A DNA stretch of 64,000 nucleotides, taken from contig JALHPU010000019.1 in the NCBI GenBank assembly GCA_022842325.1, positions 1 to 64,000 of the forward strand, read 5' to 3'. Origin of the DNA: Sulfuritalea sp. (GTDB taxonomy: Bacteria; Pseudomonadota; Gammaproteobacteria; Burkholderiales; Rhodocyclaceae). Positions 43,550 to 51,444 of this stretch are shown one piece after another (position 1 is the stretch's first letter; each line of letters starts with the position of its first letter). The notes below the pieces were generated by a model, which was not told the origin of the DNA, did no database searches, and was given only the letters and a program-made list of their open reading frames with translations. A program made the position numbers and the translations under genes.

Positions 43550-44057
43550 GGAGCGTCATTCGACAACATGAAGTGACGAACAGCATACCGCGTTCGGCGC
43601 GGCACATTGGGCAGCCCATGGAGTCAAGAGTCGGCGCTGGCGACACGGCGATTCATGCTGCCGTGCTGCACCGCACATTGCCATGGGCATTATTCGGGTC
43701 TATCGTGGCGCCATTCGTTCGGAATATCCGCAGCACAGGAGGTAAGCCATGCCGGCCAACGCCGCCTCATGTCGTCATTCCGCTTTGCCCGCAGGCAATG
43801 TAGCCGCCTCAGGCGAGTTCGCTTTCCAGAGCACCACCCATCGCCCCTGCCGCCATCGAGAAAGATGGAGGCCTGCGATGGCCACGACCCGGGAAGGAAA
43901 TCCGCAGCTAGAACTTCGAACATTGGATCAGAGCGAAAAATGGCTGGATATGGCAAGAGCGGCATGTCCATGCCTGGATGTGAGTTTCCATATCTGGACC
44001 GAAGTACCTAGATCTGGAGATCTTGGAGTGAGGTCTACTTCACGTTGGGCCCCATAG
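43550..44057. other. Second, diverged copy of the Rieske leader (attI-like region)
   Basis: About 500 bases resembling 40918-41381, including CATTCGTTCGGAATATCCG, the GGATATGG/CATATCTGGA motifs and the end CACGTTGGGC (44042-44050). It carries a dispersed VGAGDTA repeat (43624-43653) that the first copy lacks. Confidence 0.6.
43624..43653 (+). repeat. Dispersed VGAGDTA repeat in the second Rieske leader
   Basis: AGTCGGCGCTGGCGACACGG, intergenic. The homologous first leader has no such sequence, which gives an empty-versus-filled comparison. Confidence 0.8.
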
Positions 44058-44558
44058 ATGAACTCTCCTACCGCCTACCATCAACTCGGTCGCTTTATCG
44101 TTGCATTCCAGCATCTTGAAAGCGCCGTCAATGATCTTCTTGAGCTATTGGCCAATACAAAAGACTGCGAGGTCGTTCGCATCCTCGCGCACGACCTTGA
44201 GTACCGCAAACGGCTGAACACAGCAGACGTCTTGTTCGCTAGATTCGTCGATCTACGTAACAACACGGACGCGCTTGCCAAAGGCGAATTCCACAAACTC
44301 ATTGTTGAACTTGGAGATCTTGGCGACCGCCGCAACGACCTAGTTCACTCAGGCTACAACGCTTGGTTGAACGTTGACGGAAAAGAGGGGCTCTTACGCC
44401 GAAACTCGAAGCTCCGTGGCAGCAAGGGGGAACGAGAAGAACACGAAGAAGAATTGCAGCCCGACGCTTTCGATCAAGATCTTCAGCGCCTCGCGGCGGC
44501 CGCCAGTCGCCTTGAGGCCTTTCGTCTCCGAGTGATTGACTGGCGGTATCCTGATTGA
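44058..44558 (+). CDS. Cassette gene 3: HEPN-like protein
   Basis: 166 residues, all helical. LGDRRNDLVHSGY supplies an RX4-6H motif of the HEPN ribonuclease superfamily on a late helix, and the N-terminus is a helix pair. HEPN proteins often act in toxin-antitoxin or antiviral RNA cleavage; catalytic activity here is inferred only from the motif. It starts directly after a GTTGGGC recombination point and is followed by attC-like site 2. Confidence 0.65.
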   Translation: MNSPTAYHQLGRFIVAFQHLESAVNDLLELLANTKDCEVVRILAHDLEYRKRLNTADVLFARFVDLRNNTDALAKGEFHKLIVELGDLGDRRNDLVHSGYNAWLNVDGKEGLLRRNSKLRGSKGEREEHEEELQPDAFDQDLQRLAAAASRLEAFRLRVIDWRYPD

Positions 44559-44566
44559 ATACTGTG

Positions 44567-44654
44567 GCCCAACCCTGCGGTCGACCCCGTTCCCTTCGGT
44601 CACTGGACGCTGCGCGATGAAGCCGCGCAGCGCCGGTCACCTTGAACGTTGGGC
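44567..44654 (+). other. attC-like site 2
   Basis: Perfect ends: GCCCAAC (RYYYAAC) at 44567 and GTTGGGC (GTTRRRY) at 44648. Inner arms GACGCTGCGCG / CGCGCAGCGC with an ATGAAG loop. Best example of the family in this window. Confidence 0.85.
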
Positions 44655-44663
44655 CACAAGCAA

Positions 44664-45332
44664 ATGAGCATCCCCGCCGACAAGGTTTCGTTTGATCTGA
44701 TCCAAAACGCGATCGACTCAATCTCTCGCGCGGTTGAACTGATTGCTTGGAACGAAATGCCAAACGATGGAGCACGTTTGAAGCAAGCCATTCTGAGCAT
44801 TGGTCATGGCGTCGAGTTGCTGCTAAAGGAAAGACTTCGCCAAATTCATCCTGTGCTGATATGGGAAGACGTCGACAGATATCCTAGCCTTGACGCAAGA
44901 ACCGTTGGAGTCGATAAAGCAATTCATCGCCTTCGCCAAATTGGTGCTATCCAACTTAGCGACGAAGATGCCGCGCTCGTCAAATCGCTACGCAATACAC
45001 GAAATGCCATCGAACACTTTTCTTGGACCACAACACGACAAGAAGCAAACGCGATTGTTGGTAAGGCCTTGAGCTTCGCCATCGCGTTTGCCCAAACGCA
45101 CTTAGGCGTCGACATTGCTTTTGCATACAAACGCGATGACACATGGCAGCAGCTTTTAACGACTCACTACGATTTCGCGAAGGCACATACCGCGCGTCAT
45201 GAGGCAGCATTGAGAGCCACAAACGAGTATTTCGTGGCTTGCGAGTTTTGTGGGGCGCTTGCGGTGAGCCCGTCCGGTGGCTCCTGCACACTTTGTGGGC
45301 ATTGGAATGACATTCCCGACGAACCGTTCTAG
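44664..45332 (+). CDS. Cassette gene 4: HEPN-like protein with C-terminal zinc ribbon
   Basis: 222 residues. A helical HEPN-like domain (about 1-175) with SLRNTRNAIEHF (RX4H) on a central helix. The last 30 residues form a zinc ribbon, CEFCG...CTLCGHW. No enzyme family named. The second of two neighbouring cassettes with a HEPN motif. Flanked by attC-like sites 2 and 3, so a complete single-gene cassette. Confidence 0.7.
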   Translation: MSIPADKVSFDLIQNAIDSISRAVELIAWNEMPNDGARLKQAILSIGHGVELLLKERLRQIHPVLIWEDVDRYPSLDARTVGVDKAIHRLRQIGAIQLSDEDAALVKSLRNTRNAIEHFSWTTTRQEANAIVGKALSFAIAFAQTHLGVDIAFAYKRDDTWQQLLTTHYDFAKAHTARHEAALRATNEYFVACEFCGALAVSPSGGSCTLCGHWNDIPDEPF

Positions 45333-45354
45333 TTGCGTACGGAGGCAGCATGTG

Positions 45355-45425
45355 GCCCAACCCATCCATCAACGCGGACGCTGCGCGATGAAGCCGCGCA
45401 GCGTCGGTTATGTCAAACGTTAGCC
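45355..45425 (+). other. attC-like site 3
   Basis: GCCCAAC at 45355 and GTTAGCC at 45419, with inner arms GGACGCTGCGCG / CGCGCAGCGTC around ATGAAG. Near-consensus ends. Confidence 0.8.
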
Positions 45426-45461
45426 CTCATTAGAACCTATTCCAGCAAAGGAAGAATCGTC

Positions 45462-45785
45462 ATGCCGATTGTGTTCATGCCCACACTCAAATTCTACTTA
45501 TTGGTTGCAGCACTGGCGACCGCTAGCGCTGCTTTCGCGCAGTCGCAGGTTCCATACAATTTTAAGGATGGGAAGAAGGGATTTGACTCTACGCGCGAGA
45601 AACGAGGCGAGTATTTACTTTCGACTCCAATGGTTATGCAAGGGCCGGGCAAACTAGATACCTCGAAGTGGCCTCCAGATTCAGCTGATACAGAAGCACT
45701 TCTTCGGACAAGAATTGATCTTCTTGAGAGGAAACTAGAGCTTCTTGAAAAGCGATTAATTGAAGTTGAATCGAGGAAGAAATAA
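45462..45785 (+). CDS. Cassette gene 5a: small exported coiled-coil protein
   Basis: 107 residues. Signal peptide (MPIVFMPTLKFYLLVAALATASAAFAQ) and a C-terminal coiled coil rich in Leu/Glu/Lys (LLRTRIDLLERKLELLEKRLIEVE). First of four genes with no complete attC between them. Its stop overlaps the next ATG by one base. Confidence 0.65.
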   Translation: MPIVFMPTLKFYLLVAALATASAAFAQSQVPYNFKDGKKGFDSTREKRGEYLLSTPMVMQGPGKLDTSKWPPDSADTEALLRTRIDLLERKLELLEKRLIEVESRKK

Positions 45786-46207
45786 TGGCCACCTCTACTG
45801 CAATTCAAGAGACAGAGACGGTCAATGCCAAATTACAGGTCGTGCGAGAACAAACTCAGAAGGCTGCCGAAGCTGCATCAACGTCGACAGGCAAGGCTGA
45901 AGTGTCCTATGGCAAACAGTGGTGGCGAGCCGACGAAGCGATGACGATAAGCGCGACGGTTCTGGTCTTCGGTGTACTTGTCATGGTACTTATGACCGTT
46001 GTGCTTCGGAAGTCGAACATACAACCTGACGCCGTCCTCCGCCTGTTTGGCACAACCATAATCATAATTGGCGCGCTATTCCTCATCGTCGCCGGCTATA
46101 CCGAAACGCAAATGGGTCCGGTGATGGGCCTGCTCGGAACTATCGCCGGCTATCTGCTGGGAAAGAATTCGAACACCACCGGGACCGGGGGCAAGAGTGA
46201 CGTTTAA
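45785..46207 (+). CDS. Cassette gene 5b: small integral membrane protein
   Basis: 140 residues. A charged N-terminal helix (about 1-45) precedes three hydrophobic spans (about 55-75, 88-105, 112-126). No recognised family. Translationally coupled to 5a. Confidence 0.65.
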   Translation: MATSTAIQETETVNAKLQVVREQTQKAAEAASTSTGKAEVSYGKQWWRADEAMTISATVLVFGVLVMVLMTVVLRKSNIQPDAVLRLFGTTIIIIGALFLIVAGYTETQMGPVMGLLGTIAGYLLGKNSNTTGTGGKSDV

Positions 46208-46214
46208 GTTGAAC

Positions 46215-46221
46215 GTTGGCC
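46215..46221 (+). other. Degenerate recombination point inside the four-gene cassette
   Basis: TTGAACGTTGGCC has the same right-hand end as attC-like sites 1 and 2 (TTGAACGTTG), but no hairpin precedes it. It may be the scar of a lost attC. Confidence 0.4.
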
Positions 46222-46273
46222 AAGATTTGTTGGCGTGCTCACTTACACAGTGCCTAGAGAAAGGGGATTGGTT

Positions 46274-46867
46274 ATGAAGAACCTATATTTGGTTATCGCG
46301 ATAGTCTTTATGGTTGGGACCGGTGGTTGCGCATCGGTACCTCCAGAATCGGTAACCTTGAGCAGCGAGGTGGGGGCCGGAATAAAGAAGCAGCATCAAG
46401 CCCAAGTTAGCTTTCTAAATTTGTATTTCGAAGCAAAGCGGAAGGATCTTGATACCGCCTTTCAGCGTGCCTTGAATACGTATTTTTCGACGATTGCACC
46501 TTCTGGTTCAGTAACCCTAACAAAGGCACAGCTGGACGAAATTGCCAAAGACGTCCTCGATCTAAGTGAAAAGAACGCCAAGGCGAAGGAGTCACTTGAA
46601 AAGGTGCGAGTCGATCTCCTCGTTAAGCTCGACGAGAATTACCAGACTCTAAATCAGGCTAACTCAACGGTTACTGGGCTACTCCAGTCGGTGGTTTCCG
46701 CTAAGGAAGCCGCTAGTAAGTCGATGCAATTGATCTCCACTGCGACGGATGGACGCATTCAACTTGACAAGGTTTTTGCGGAGATAGATTCGTTTGTGGT
46801 AAAGGGCGGTTCCGAAGCTGGAAAAGCCATCGATCTGATCGAGAAGGTCAGGAACATTGCGAAATAA
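46274..46867 (+). CDS. Cassette gene 5c: helical lipoprotein
   Basis: 197 residues. Lipobox GTGGC (Cys near residue 18). The mature part is long amphipathic helix throughout, suggesting a periplasmic coiled coil. GGGG seven bases before the ATG. No family recognised. Confidence 0.7.
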   Translation: MKNLYLVIAIVFMVGTGGCASVPPESVTLSSEVGAGIKKQHQAQVSFLNLYFEAKRKDLDTAFQRALNTYFSTIAPSGSVTLTKAQLDEIAKDVLDLSEKNAKAKESLEKVRVDLLVKLDENYQTLNQANSTVTGLLQSVVSAKEAASKSMQLISTATDGRIQLDKVFAEIDSFVVKGGSEAGKAIDLIEKVRNIAK

Positions 46868-46886
46868 CGGGGAAAAGGAGATTCGA

Positions 46887-47156
46887 ATGGACAACGCTGA
46901 ATGGGTGGCGCTTCGCGCAAAGGCCAATCAGTTAGCTAATGATCAGTTTGCGACAGAGGCATCGGACATTGCCGCCCTTACAAAGAAGCAGGTGTCGGAA
47001 ATCATTGCCGAATCGGGCGTAAATATAGAAACTCTAGCCAATCTAATGGCTACGGTGAGCGACGCCACGAAGACCAATCAGCAGAAAGCGCAAGCCCTAC
47101 GAAACATCAGTGGGTTTGCGGAGGTCGCTGTCTCTCTGATAGGTAAATTGGCCTAA
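46887..47156 (+). CDS. Cassette gene 5d: small helical protein
   Basis: 89 residues, all helical, no signal. Its TAA stop lies within the left end (GCCTAAC) of attC-like site 4. Probably co-transcribed with 5c (19-base gap, AAAAGGAG upstream of the ATG). Function unknown. Confidence 0.6.
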   Translation: MDNAEWVALRAKANQLANDQFATEASDIAALTKKQVSEIIAESGVNIETLANLMATVSDATKTNQQKAQALRNISGFAEVAVSLIGKLA

Positions 47157-47217
47157 CCCATCATCGCACCGGACCTGCGCGAATAGCCGCGCAGGCCGGT
47201 GAATTCACACGTTGAAT
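47151..47217 (+). other. attC-like site 4
   Basis: GCCTAAC (RYYYAAC) at 47151 and GTTGAAT (GTTRRRY) at 47211. Arms CACCGG-A-CCTGCGCG / CGCGCAGGCCGGTG pair with a single extrahelical A. Marks the right end of the array. Confidence 0.85.
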
Positions 47218-47519
47218 CTGTAGAAAATCCCCTTTTCACGCGGCAATGACCCACTCGAAGGGCGCGATTTTCATCGCGCCATTTGTCATTTCACTGTCGG
47301 GTTTGCCAAGGCATCGTGTCGCCAGCTCGATCTTCTGCGCCTCAGGCAAGAGTCGGCGCTGGCGACACGGCGCCTTTTGATCCGTGCGACGCAAATACCG
47401 GGCGGGTAGACGCTGGATTGCCAAGTACGTATTCTGAACGGCCGGAACGATCCGGTTGCACTGGCCATGGCCGGACGGCCGGCTCCGGAGCCGGACAGCA
47501 ATCCGCAAAGGAGCGAACC
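47218..47519. other. Non-coding gap to the right of the cassette array
   Basis: GC content returns to the core level. Holds one dispersed VGAGDTA repeat (47345-47372) and no convincing gene. Confidence 0.5.
47345..47372 (+). repeat. Dispersed VGAGDTA repeat, intergenic
   Basis: AGTCGGCGCTGGCGACACGG, the full consensus. Confidence 0.8.
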
Positions 47520-47885
47520 ATGAAGTCTTCCGCATTCACGATCAAGGCATTCGGCGCATACGTGATCCTCACCGGAATCACCTTGCTCCTCGCACCCAAT
47601 CTGCTGCTCGGCATGTTCGGCTTTGCCGAGACCGGGGAAATCTGGGTGCGGGTTCTGGGCGCGCTGGCCGGCGTCGTCGGCTATTACTACTGGGCTGCCG
47701 GCGCGGCGGATGCGCGAGCGTTCTTCGAGGCGTCCATCGTCGGCCGCATGCTGTTCTGTGCGGCCTGCGTCGGCATCGTGCTGCTTGCCGGTGCACCCTG
47801 GATGCTGATCCTGTTTGGCGTCATCGATGTCGCCGGCGCGGCGTGGACCTTCTCGGCATTGCGCAATGAAAAGCGCGCGGTCTAG
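47520..47885 (+). CDS. Small four-span membrane protein
   Basis: 121 residues. Four hydrophobic spans with short loops (MKSSAFTIKAFGAYVILTGITLLLAP; WVRVLGALAGVVGYYYWAAG). Unknown function. AAGGAGCGAACC upstream of the ATG. Confidence 0.75.
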   Translation: MKSSAFTIKAFGAYVILTGITLLLAPNLLLGMFGFAETGEIWVRVLGALAGVVGYYYWAAGAADARAFFEASIVGRMLFCAACVGIVLLAGAPWMLILFGVIDVAGAAWTFSALRNEKRAV

Positions 47886-47936
47886 GCATCGGCTTGTATT
47901 TCACGCGTTCCGCCGGCGGGTTTTCCCCGCGTCGCC

Positions 47937-48320
47937 ATGACGCTCAAACACTGGGCGCAGCAGATCAAGCAGCAAACGCTGACCGTCTACTTCGCGGCGC
48001 GCGATCCGCGCACGCCGTTTGCCGTGCGCCTGCTCGCCTTGTTCGTCGCGGCGTACGCGCTGAGTCCGATCGACCTGATTCCCGACTTCATCCCGGTGAT
48101 CGGCTATCTCGACGACCTGCTGATCGTGCCGCTCGGCCTGGCGCTGGTGGTGCGCCTGACGCCGCCGGAGGTGATCGAATCCGCGCGGCAGCAAGCAACG
48201 CATGCGGCAAGCCGGCCGGTGAGCTATGCGGCCGGCGCGGCGATCGTGCTGCTGTGGTTGTTGCTGGCCGCCGTGCTAGCTAATTGGCTGGGCGCAATCT
48301 TCGGCATCCCGGGCGTGTAG
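47937..48320 (+). CDS. YkvA-family (DUF1232) membrane protein
   Basis: 127 residues. The DUF1232 signature is complete: YALSPIDLIPDFIPVIGYLDDLLIVPLGL. One further C-terminal span. Function of the family is unsettled. Confidence 0.9.
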   Translation: MTLKHWAQQIKQQTLTVYFAARDPRTPFAVRLLALFVAAYALSPIDLIPDFIPVIGYLDDLLIVPLGLALVVRLTPPEVIESARQQATHAASRPVSYAAGAAIVLLWLLLAAVLANWLGAIFGIPGV

Positions 48321-48346
48321 TGGCCCGCTTCGTAAATATTGTTTCC

Positions 48347-48396
48347 CTGTGGGGCCGGCTTCAGCCGGCCAAGGCAGACTGAAGTCTGCCCCACAG
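48347..48396. repeat. REP-like doublet after the ykvA-like gene
   Basis: CTGTGGGGCCGGCTTCAGCC facing GACTGAAGTCTGCCCCACAG, a variant of the family at 23658. Confidence 0.8.
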
Positions 48397-48428
48397 AACT
48401 GCCATTTCGCAGGCACTGCACTAGCCGC

Positions 48429-48794
48429 CTAGTTCCCCATCACCGCCACGTGGCCGACGAACATCACGCTGGGAAAGGTGCGCTTGAGCAGCTTGCTGTA
48501 GAAGTTGGTCATCACCGAGCCCTCCTCGTAGCGGATCGTGCTGCCGGGCTTGAGCGCCATTTTTGACGCGGCGATCCATTCGGTGACCCCGGCGCGCTCG
48601 ACTTCGATGTAGGTGAAATCATTGGCATCGATGCTGGAGAGCACCTTGCCCTGGTTCGGGAGTTCCGCGGGCGCCGGCGGCTTGTCCGGCATCAGCAGGT
48701 CGGCGGCCTGGGCCGGCGAGGGATGGCCGGGCGGCGGCCCAGCAAGGGCGGAGGTCGCGAAGCAGAGGGCAAGCAGGGCAAGCAAGCGGATCAT
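48429..48794 (-). CDS. Exported small protein, NrfJ-like
   Basis: 121 residues. Signal peptide (MIRLLALLALCFATSALA). The core FTYIEVERAGVTEWIAASKMALKPGSTIRYEEGSVMTNFYSKLLKRTFPSVMFV resembles the OB-like NrfJ domain, seen near cytochrome c nitrite reductase genes. Function unproven; periplasmic. Confidence 0.7.
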   Translation of the reverse strand: MIRLLALLALCFATSALAGPPPGHPSPAQAADLLMPDKPPAPAELPNQGKVLSSIDANDFTYIEVERAGVTEWIAASKMALKPGSTIRYEEGSVMTNFYSKLLKRTFPSVMFVGHVAVMGN

Positions 48795-48840
48795 GGTCGA
48801 ATCCAGGGGACGTTGAGGAATGCGGGCCGGCGCTGCGGGA

Positions 48841-49344
48841 TCACAGGCAGCGCCAGAACGGCGAGCCAGGGGTCAGCGGGAAACAGTTGAACATCGGATA
48901 AGGCCCGGGCATGTACATCGGCCCGGTCATCTGGTTGCGGCACCAGTTGATTTCCTGGTTGATGCGTTCGCGGCAGGCCTGGTCGCGGTTGTTGGCGTCG
49001 GCGGCCATGTCGTCGAAGATCTGCCGGCGTTCGGCAGCAACCATGTGGTCGAGCACCGCCAGCGGCACGCCCCGCTGTGCCAGTTCGGCGATCTGGCTGG
49101 CCGAGAGGCGGTAGCGTGACCCAGAGGCCGTGATGCGGGCGATCAGGTCCGCGGCGGGGACGCCCTGGCGCGCCAGCAACTCGATCTGCTCCAGCGGCAG
49201 AGTGGCGGCCGGCTGCGGCAGGCGCGCCTCAAGTTGTTCGGCGCTGATGCGCTCGATCTTCGGCGGCTCGACCGGCGTGCCGGCGCAACCCTGCAGGATC
49301 AGGGCTGTGACGGCAAGCAAAAGTGGGGAACGGAGTGGATTCAT
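48841..49344 (-). CDS. Hypothetical lipoprotein
   Basis: 167 residues. Lipobox ILQGC (Cys20). Two helical repeats of the form LEQIELLARQGVPAADLIARI and ASQIAELAQRGVPLAVLDHMV, then a Cys-containing tail. No family recognised. Faces away from rlhA. Confidence 0.7.
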   Translation of the reverse strand: MNPLRSPLLLAVTALILQGCAGTPVEPPKIERISAEQLEARLPQPAATLPLEQIELLARQGVPAADLIARITASGSRYRLSASQIAELAQRGVPLAVLDHMVAAERRQIFDDMAADANNRDQACRERINQEINWCRNQMTGPMYMPGPYPMFNCFPLTPGSPFWRCL

Positions 49345-49448
49345 GGCGGTGGAGTATTAAAAATCCGGAGGGCACTCCAATCATAGGCCACTGCCGGCGA
49401 TTTGCGACCGGCCGGCGCCTGGCGCGCGTTCCGGGTGAAAGGTCTACA

Positions 49449-51413
49449 ATGCGCCGCCTGTCCTCCCCGCGCCCTGCGCCCGCCCCGAAAACCGTGAACC
49501 CGACCGCCGCCGCCCTCGAACTGCTCGCCCCCGCCCGCGATGCCGATATCGGTATCGAGGCGATAAGGCATGGCGCCGATGCGGTGTACATCGGCGGCCC
49601 GTCCTTCGGCGCGCGCTATGGCGCCGGCAATTCGGTGCAGGACATCGAGCGCCTGGCGGCCTACGCGCACCGCTTCCACGCCAAAGTATTCATCACGCTG
49701 AACACCATCCTGCGCGACGACGAGATCGAGGACGCGCGCCGTCTGGCCTGGCAGATGTACGAGGCCGGTGCCGACGCGCTGATCGTGCAGGACCTGGGCC
49801 TGCTGGAAGCCGACCTGCCGCCGATACAGTTGCATGCTTCGACCCAGACCGACATCCGCACGCCGCAGCGGGCGAAGTTCCTCGCCGACGTCGGCTTTTC
49901 GCAAATGGTGCTGGCGCGCGAACTGTCGCTGCCCGAGATCCGCGCGATCCAGGCAGGAGTCGGCGCTGGTGATGCGGCGAACTGCGCGGCGCCCCTCCTC
50001 GAATTCTTCATCCACGGCGCGCTCTGCGTGGCGTTTTCCGGGCAGTGCTACATCAGCCACGCCCACACCGGACGCAGCGCCAATCGCGGCGAATGTTCGC
50101 AGGCCTGCCGCCTGCCCTACAACCTGGAAGACAAGCAGGGCCGCATCGTGGCCTTCGACAAGCACCTGCTGTCGATGAAGGACAACGACCAGAGCGCCAA
50201 CCTGCGCGCGCTGGCCGATGCCGGCATCCGCTCATTCAAGATCGAGGGCCGGCTGAAGGACGTCGCCTACGTCAAGAACACCACCGCGCATTACCGGCAA
50301 CTGCTCGACCGCATCATCGAGGACGCGCCGGGCCAGTATTCGCGCGCTTCGTCCGGGCATTGCAGCTTTACATTCACCCCGCGCCCGGAGAAGACCTTCA
50401 ACCGCGGCGCCACCGACTACTTCGTCAACGGCCGCCACGCCGACATCGCCGCCTTCGATACGCCGAGCTTCGCCGGCGCGGTCAGCGGCGTCGTCACGCG
50501 CCTCGGCCCCGACTGGTTCGAGGTCGACAGCGAGGAAGAGTTCGCCAATGGCGATGGCATTTCCTATCTCTCGCGCGGCAGGAAGCTCGCCGGCCTGCGC
50601 ATCAATGTTGCCCAAGGCAAGCGCCTGTTCCCCAACGAAATGCCCGACGATCCGGAAGGCTTCAAGGTCGGCACCGAAATCCACCGCAACCGCGACCAGG
50701 CTTTCGAGCGCCTGCTGGAAAAGCCCTCCGCCGAGCGCCGCATCGGCGTCACCGTGGAACTCGGCGAAACCGCCGACGGCTTCGTCCTGAAGCTGCAGGA
50801 CGAGGACGGCATCGAAGGCCGTGCCGCCATCGCGCATGCCAAGGAGCCGGCGAAAAATCCAGAGCGCGCGCTGGTCGCCATCGGCGAAAGCCTGGGCAAG
50901 CTCGGCGCCACCGACTTCAAGGCCACCGAGGTCAGGATCGTGCTGGCCGAGCCCTGGTTCCTGCCCGCCGCCGCGATCAATGCGCTGCGCCGCGATGCCG
51001 TCGACCACCTGATCGCCGCGCGCGAAGCGGCGAGGCCGCGCCTGAAGCGCGCCGCGCCGGTCGAGCCGCCGGCCGTGTATCCCGAGCGCGAACTGAGTTA
51101 TCTGGCCAACGTGCTCAACAGCCGGGCCCGCGCCTTCTACCAGCGCCACGGCGTAGAACTGATCGCCGACGCCTACGAGGCCGACACCACGCCCGGCGAA
51201 GTCTCGCTGATGATCACCAAGCACTGCCTGCGCTACAGCCACAGCCTGTGCCCGAAGGAGGCCAAGGGCTGGGTCACGGGCGTGAATGCCGAGCCGATGA
51301 CCCTGGTCAATGGCAAGGAAAGGCTGACCCTGCGCTTCGACTGCAAGAAATGCGAAATGCACGTCGTCGGCAGGATGAAGAAGGGCCGGCAGATTCCCAT
51401 CAAGGCCGCCTGA
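49449..51413 (+). CDS. rlhA: U32 peptidase-family 23S rRNA hydroxylation protein RlhA (YdcP)
   Basis: 654 residues, the length of the large U32 proteins. Motifs EFFIHGALCVAFSGQCY and GECSQACRLPYN (Fe-S cysteines) and a C-terminal DUF3656-type domain ending FDCKKCEMHVVGRMKK. The family makes 5-hydroxycytidine in 23S rRNA. Just before the signature lies QAGVGAGDAANCAA (49952-49980), about ten residues that trhP lacks and that match the dispersed repeat. It is followed by dusC, another RNA-modification gene. Confidence 0.92.
   Translation: MRRLSSPRPAPAPKTVNPTAAALELLAPARDADIGIEAIRHGADAVYIGGPSFGARYGAGNSVQDIERLAAYAHRFHAKVFITLNTILRDDEIEDARRLAWQMYEAGADALIVQDLGLLEADLPPIQLHASTQTDIRTPQRAKFLADVGFSQMVLARELSLPEIRAIQAGVGAGDAANCAAPLLEFFIHGALCVAFSGQCYISHAHTGRSANRGECSQACRLPYNLEDKQGRIVAFDKHLLSMKDNDQSANLRALADAGIRSFKIEGRLKDVAYVKNTTAHYRQLLDRIIEDAPGQYSRASSGHCSFTFTPRPEKTFNRGATDYFVNGRHADIAAFDTPSFAGAVSGVVTRLGPDWFEVDSEEEFANGDGISYLSRGRKLAGLRINVAQGKRLFPNEMPDDPEGFKVGTEIHRNRDQAFERLLEKPSAERRIGVTVELGETADGFVLKLQDEDGIEGRAAIAHAKEPAKNPERALVAIGESLGKLGATDFKATEVRIVLAEPWFLPAAAINALRRDAVDHLIAAREAARPRLKRAAPVEPPAVYPERELSYLANVLNSRARAFYQRHGVELIADAYEADTTPGEVSLMITKHCLRYSHSLCPKEAKGWVTGVNAEPMTLVNGKERLTLRFDCKKCEMHVVGRMKKGRQIPIKAA
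49952..49980 (+). repeat. Dispersed VGAGDTA repeat, copy inside rlhA
   Basis: AGGAGTCGGCGCTGGTGATG core, in frame as GVGAGDAAN. Confidence 0.75.
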
Positions 51414-51439
51414 AAGTCGGCGCTGGCGACACGGTGATC
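51411..51439 (+). repeat. Dispersed VGAGDTA repeat between rlhA and dusC
   Basis: AGTCGGCGCTGGCGACACGG core. It starts at the rlhA stop codon and ends five bases before dusC, filling the whole gap. Confidence 0.8.
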
Positions 51440-51444
51440 CGGCG

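Larger units (their letters stand above)
41369..47217 (+). mobile_element. Integron cassette array lacking an integrase (CALIN)
   Basis: A run of AT-richer genes, almost all on the plus strand, separated by imperfect-palindrome sites ending in AACGTTRRRY (41915, 44648, 45419, 47211). Each site has a GC-rich hairpin with an extra base in one arm, as in attC. No tyrosine recombinase lies in the window. A truncated Rieske copy and its leader (43109-44044) split the array in two. Confidence 0.75.

Noticed and set aside
46215-46221. Complete attC between cassette genes 5b and 5c
   Set aside because: Only the right-hand end sequence is present; no inverted-repeat arms precede it. Kept only as a possible scar.
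47236-47535. 99-codon minus-strand frame to the right of the cassette array
   Set aside because: It contains the dispersed repeat and has no ribosome site, family or sensible composition.
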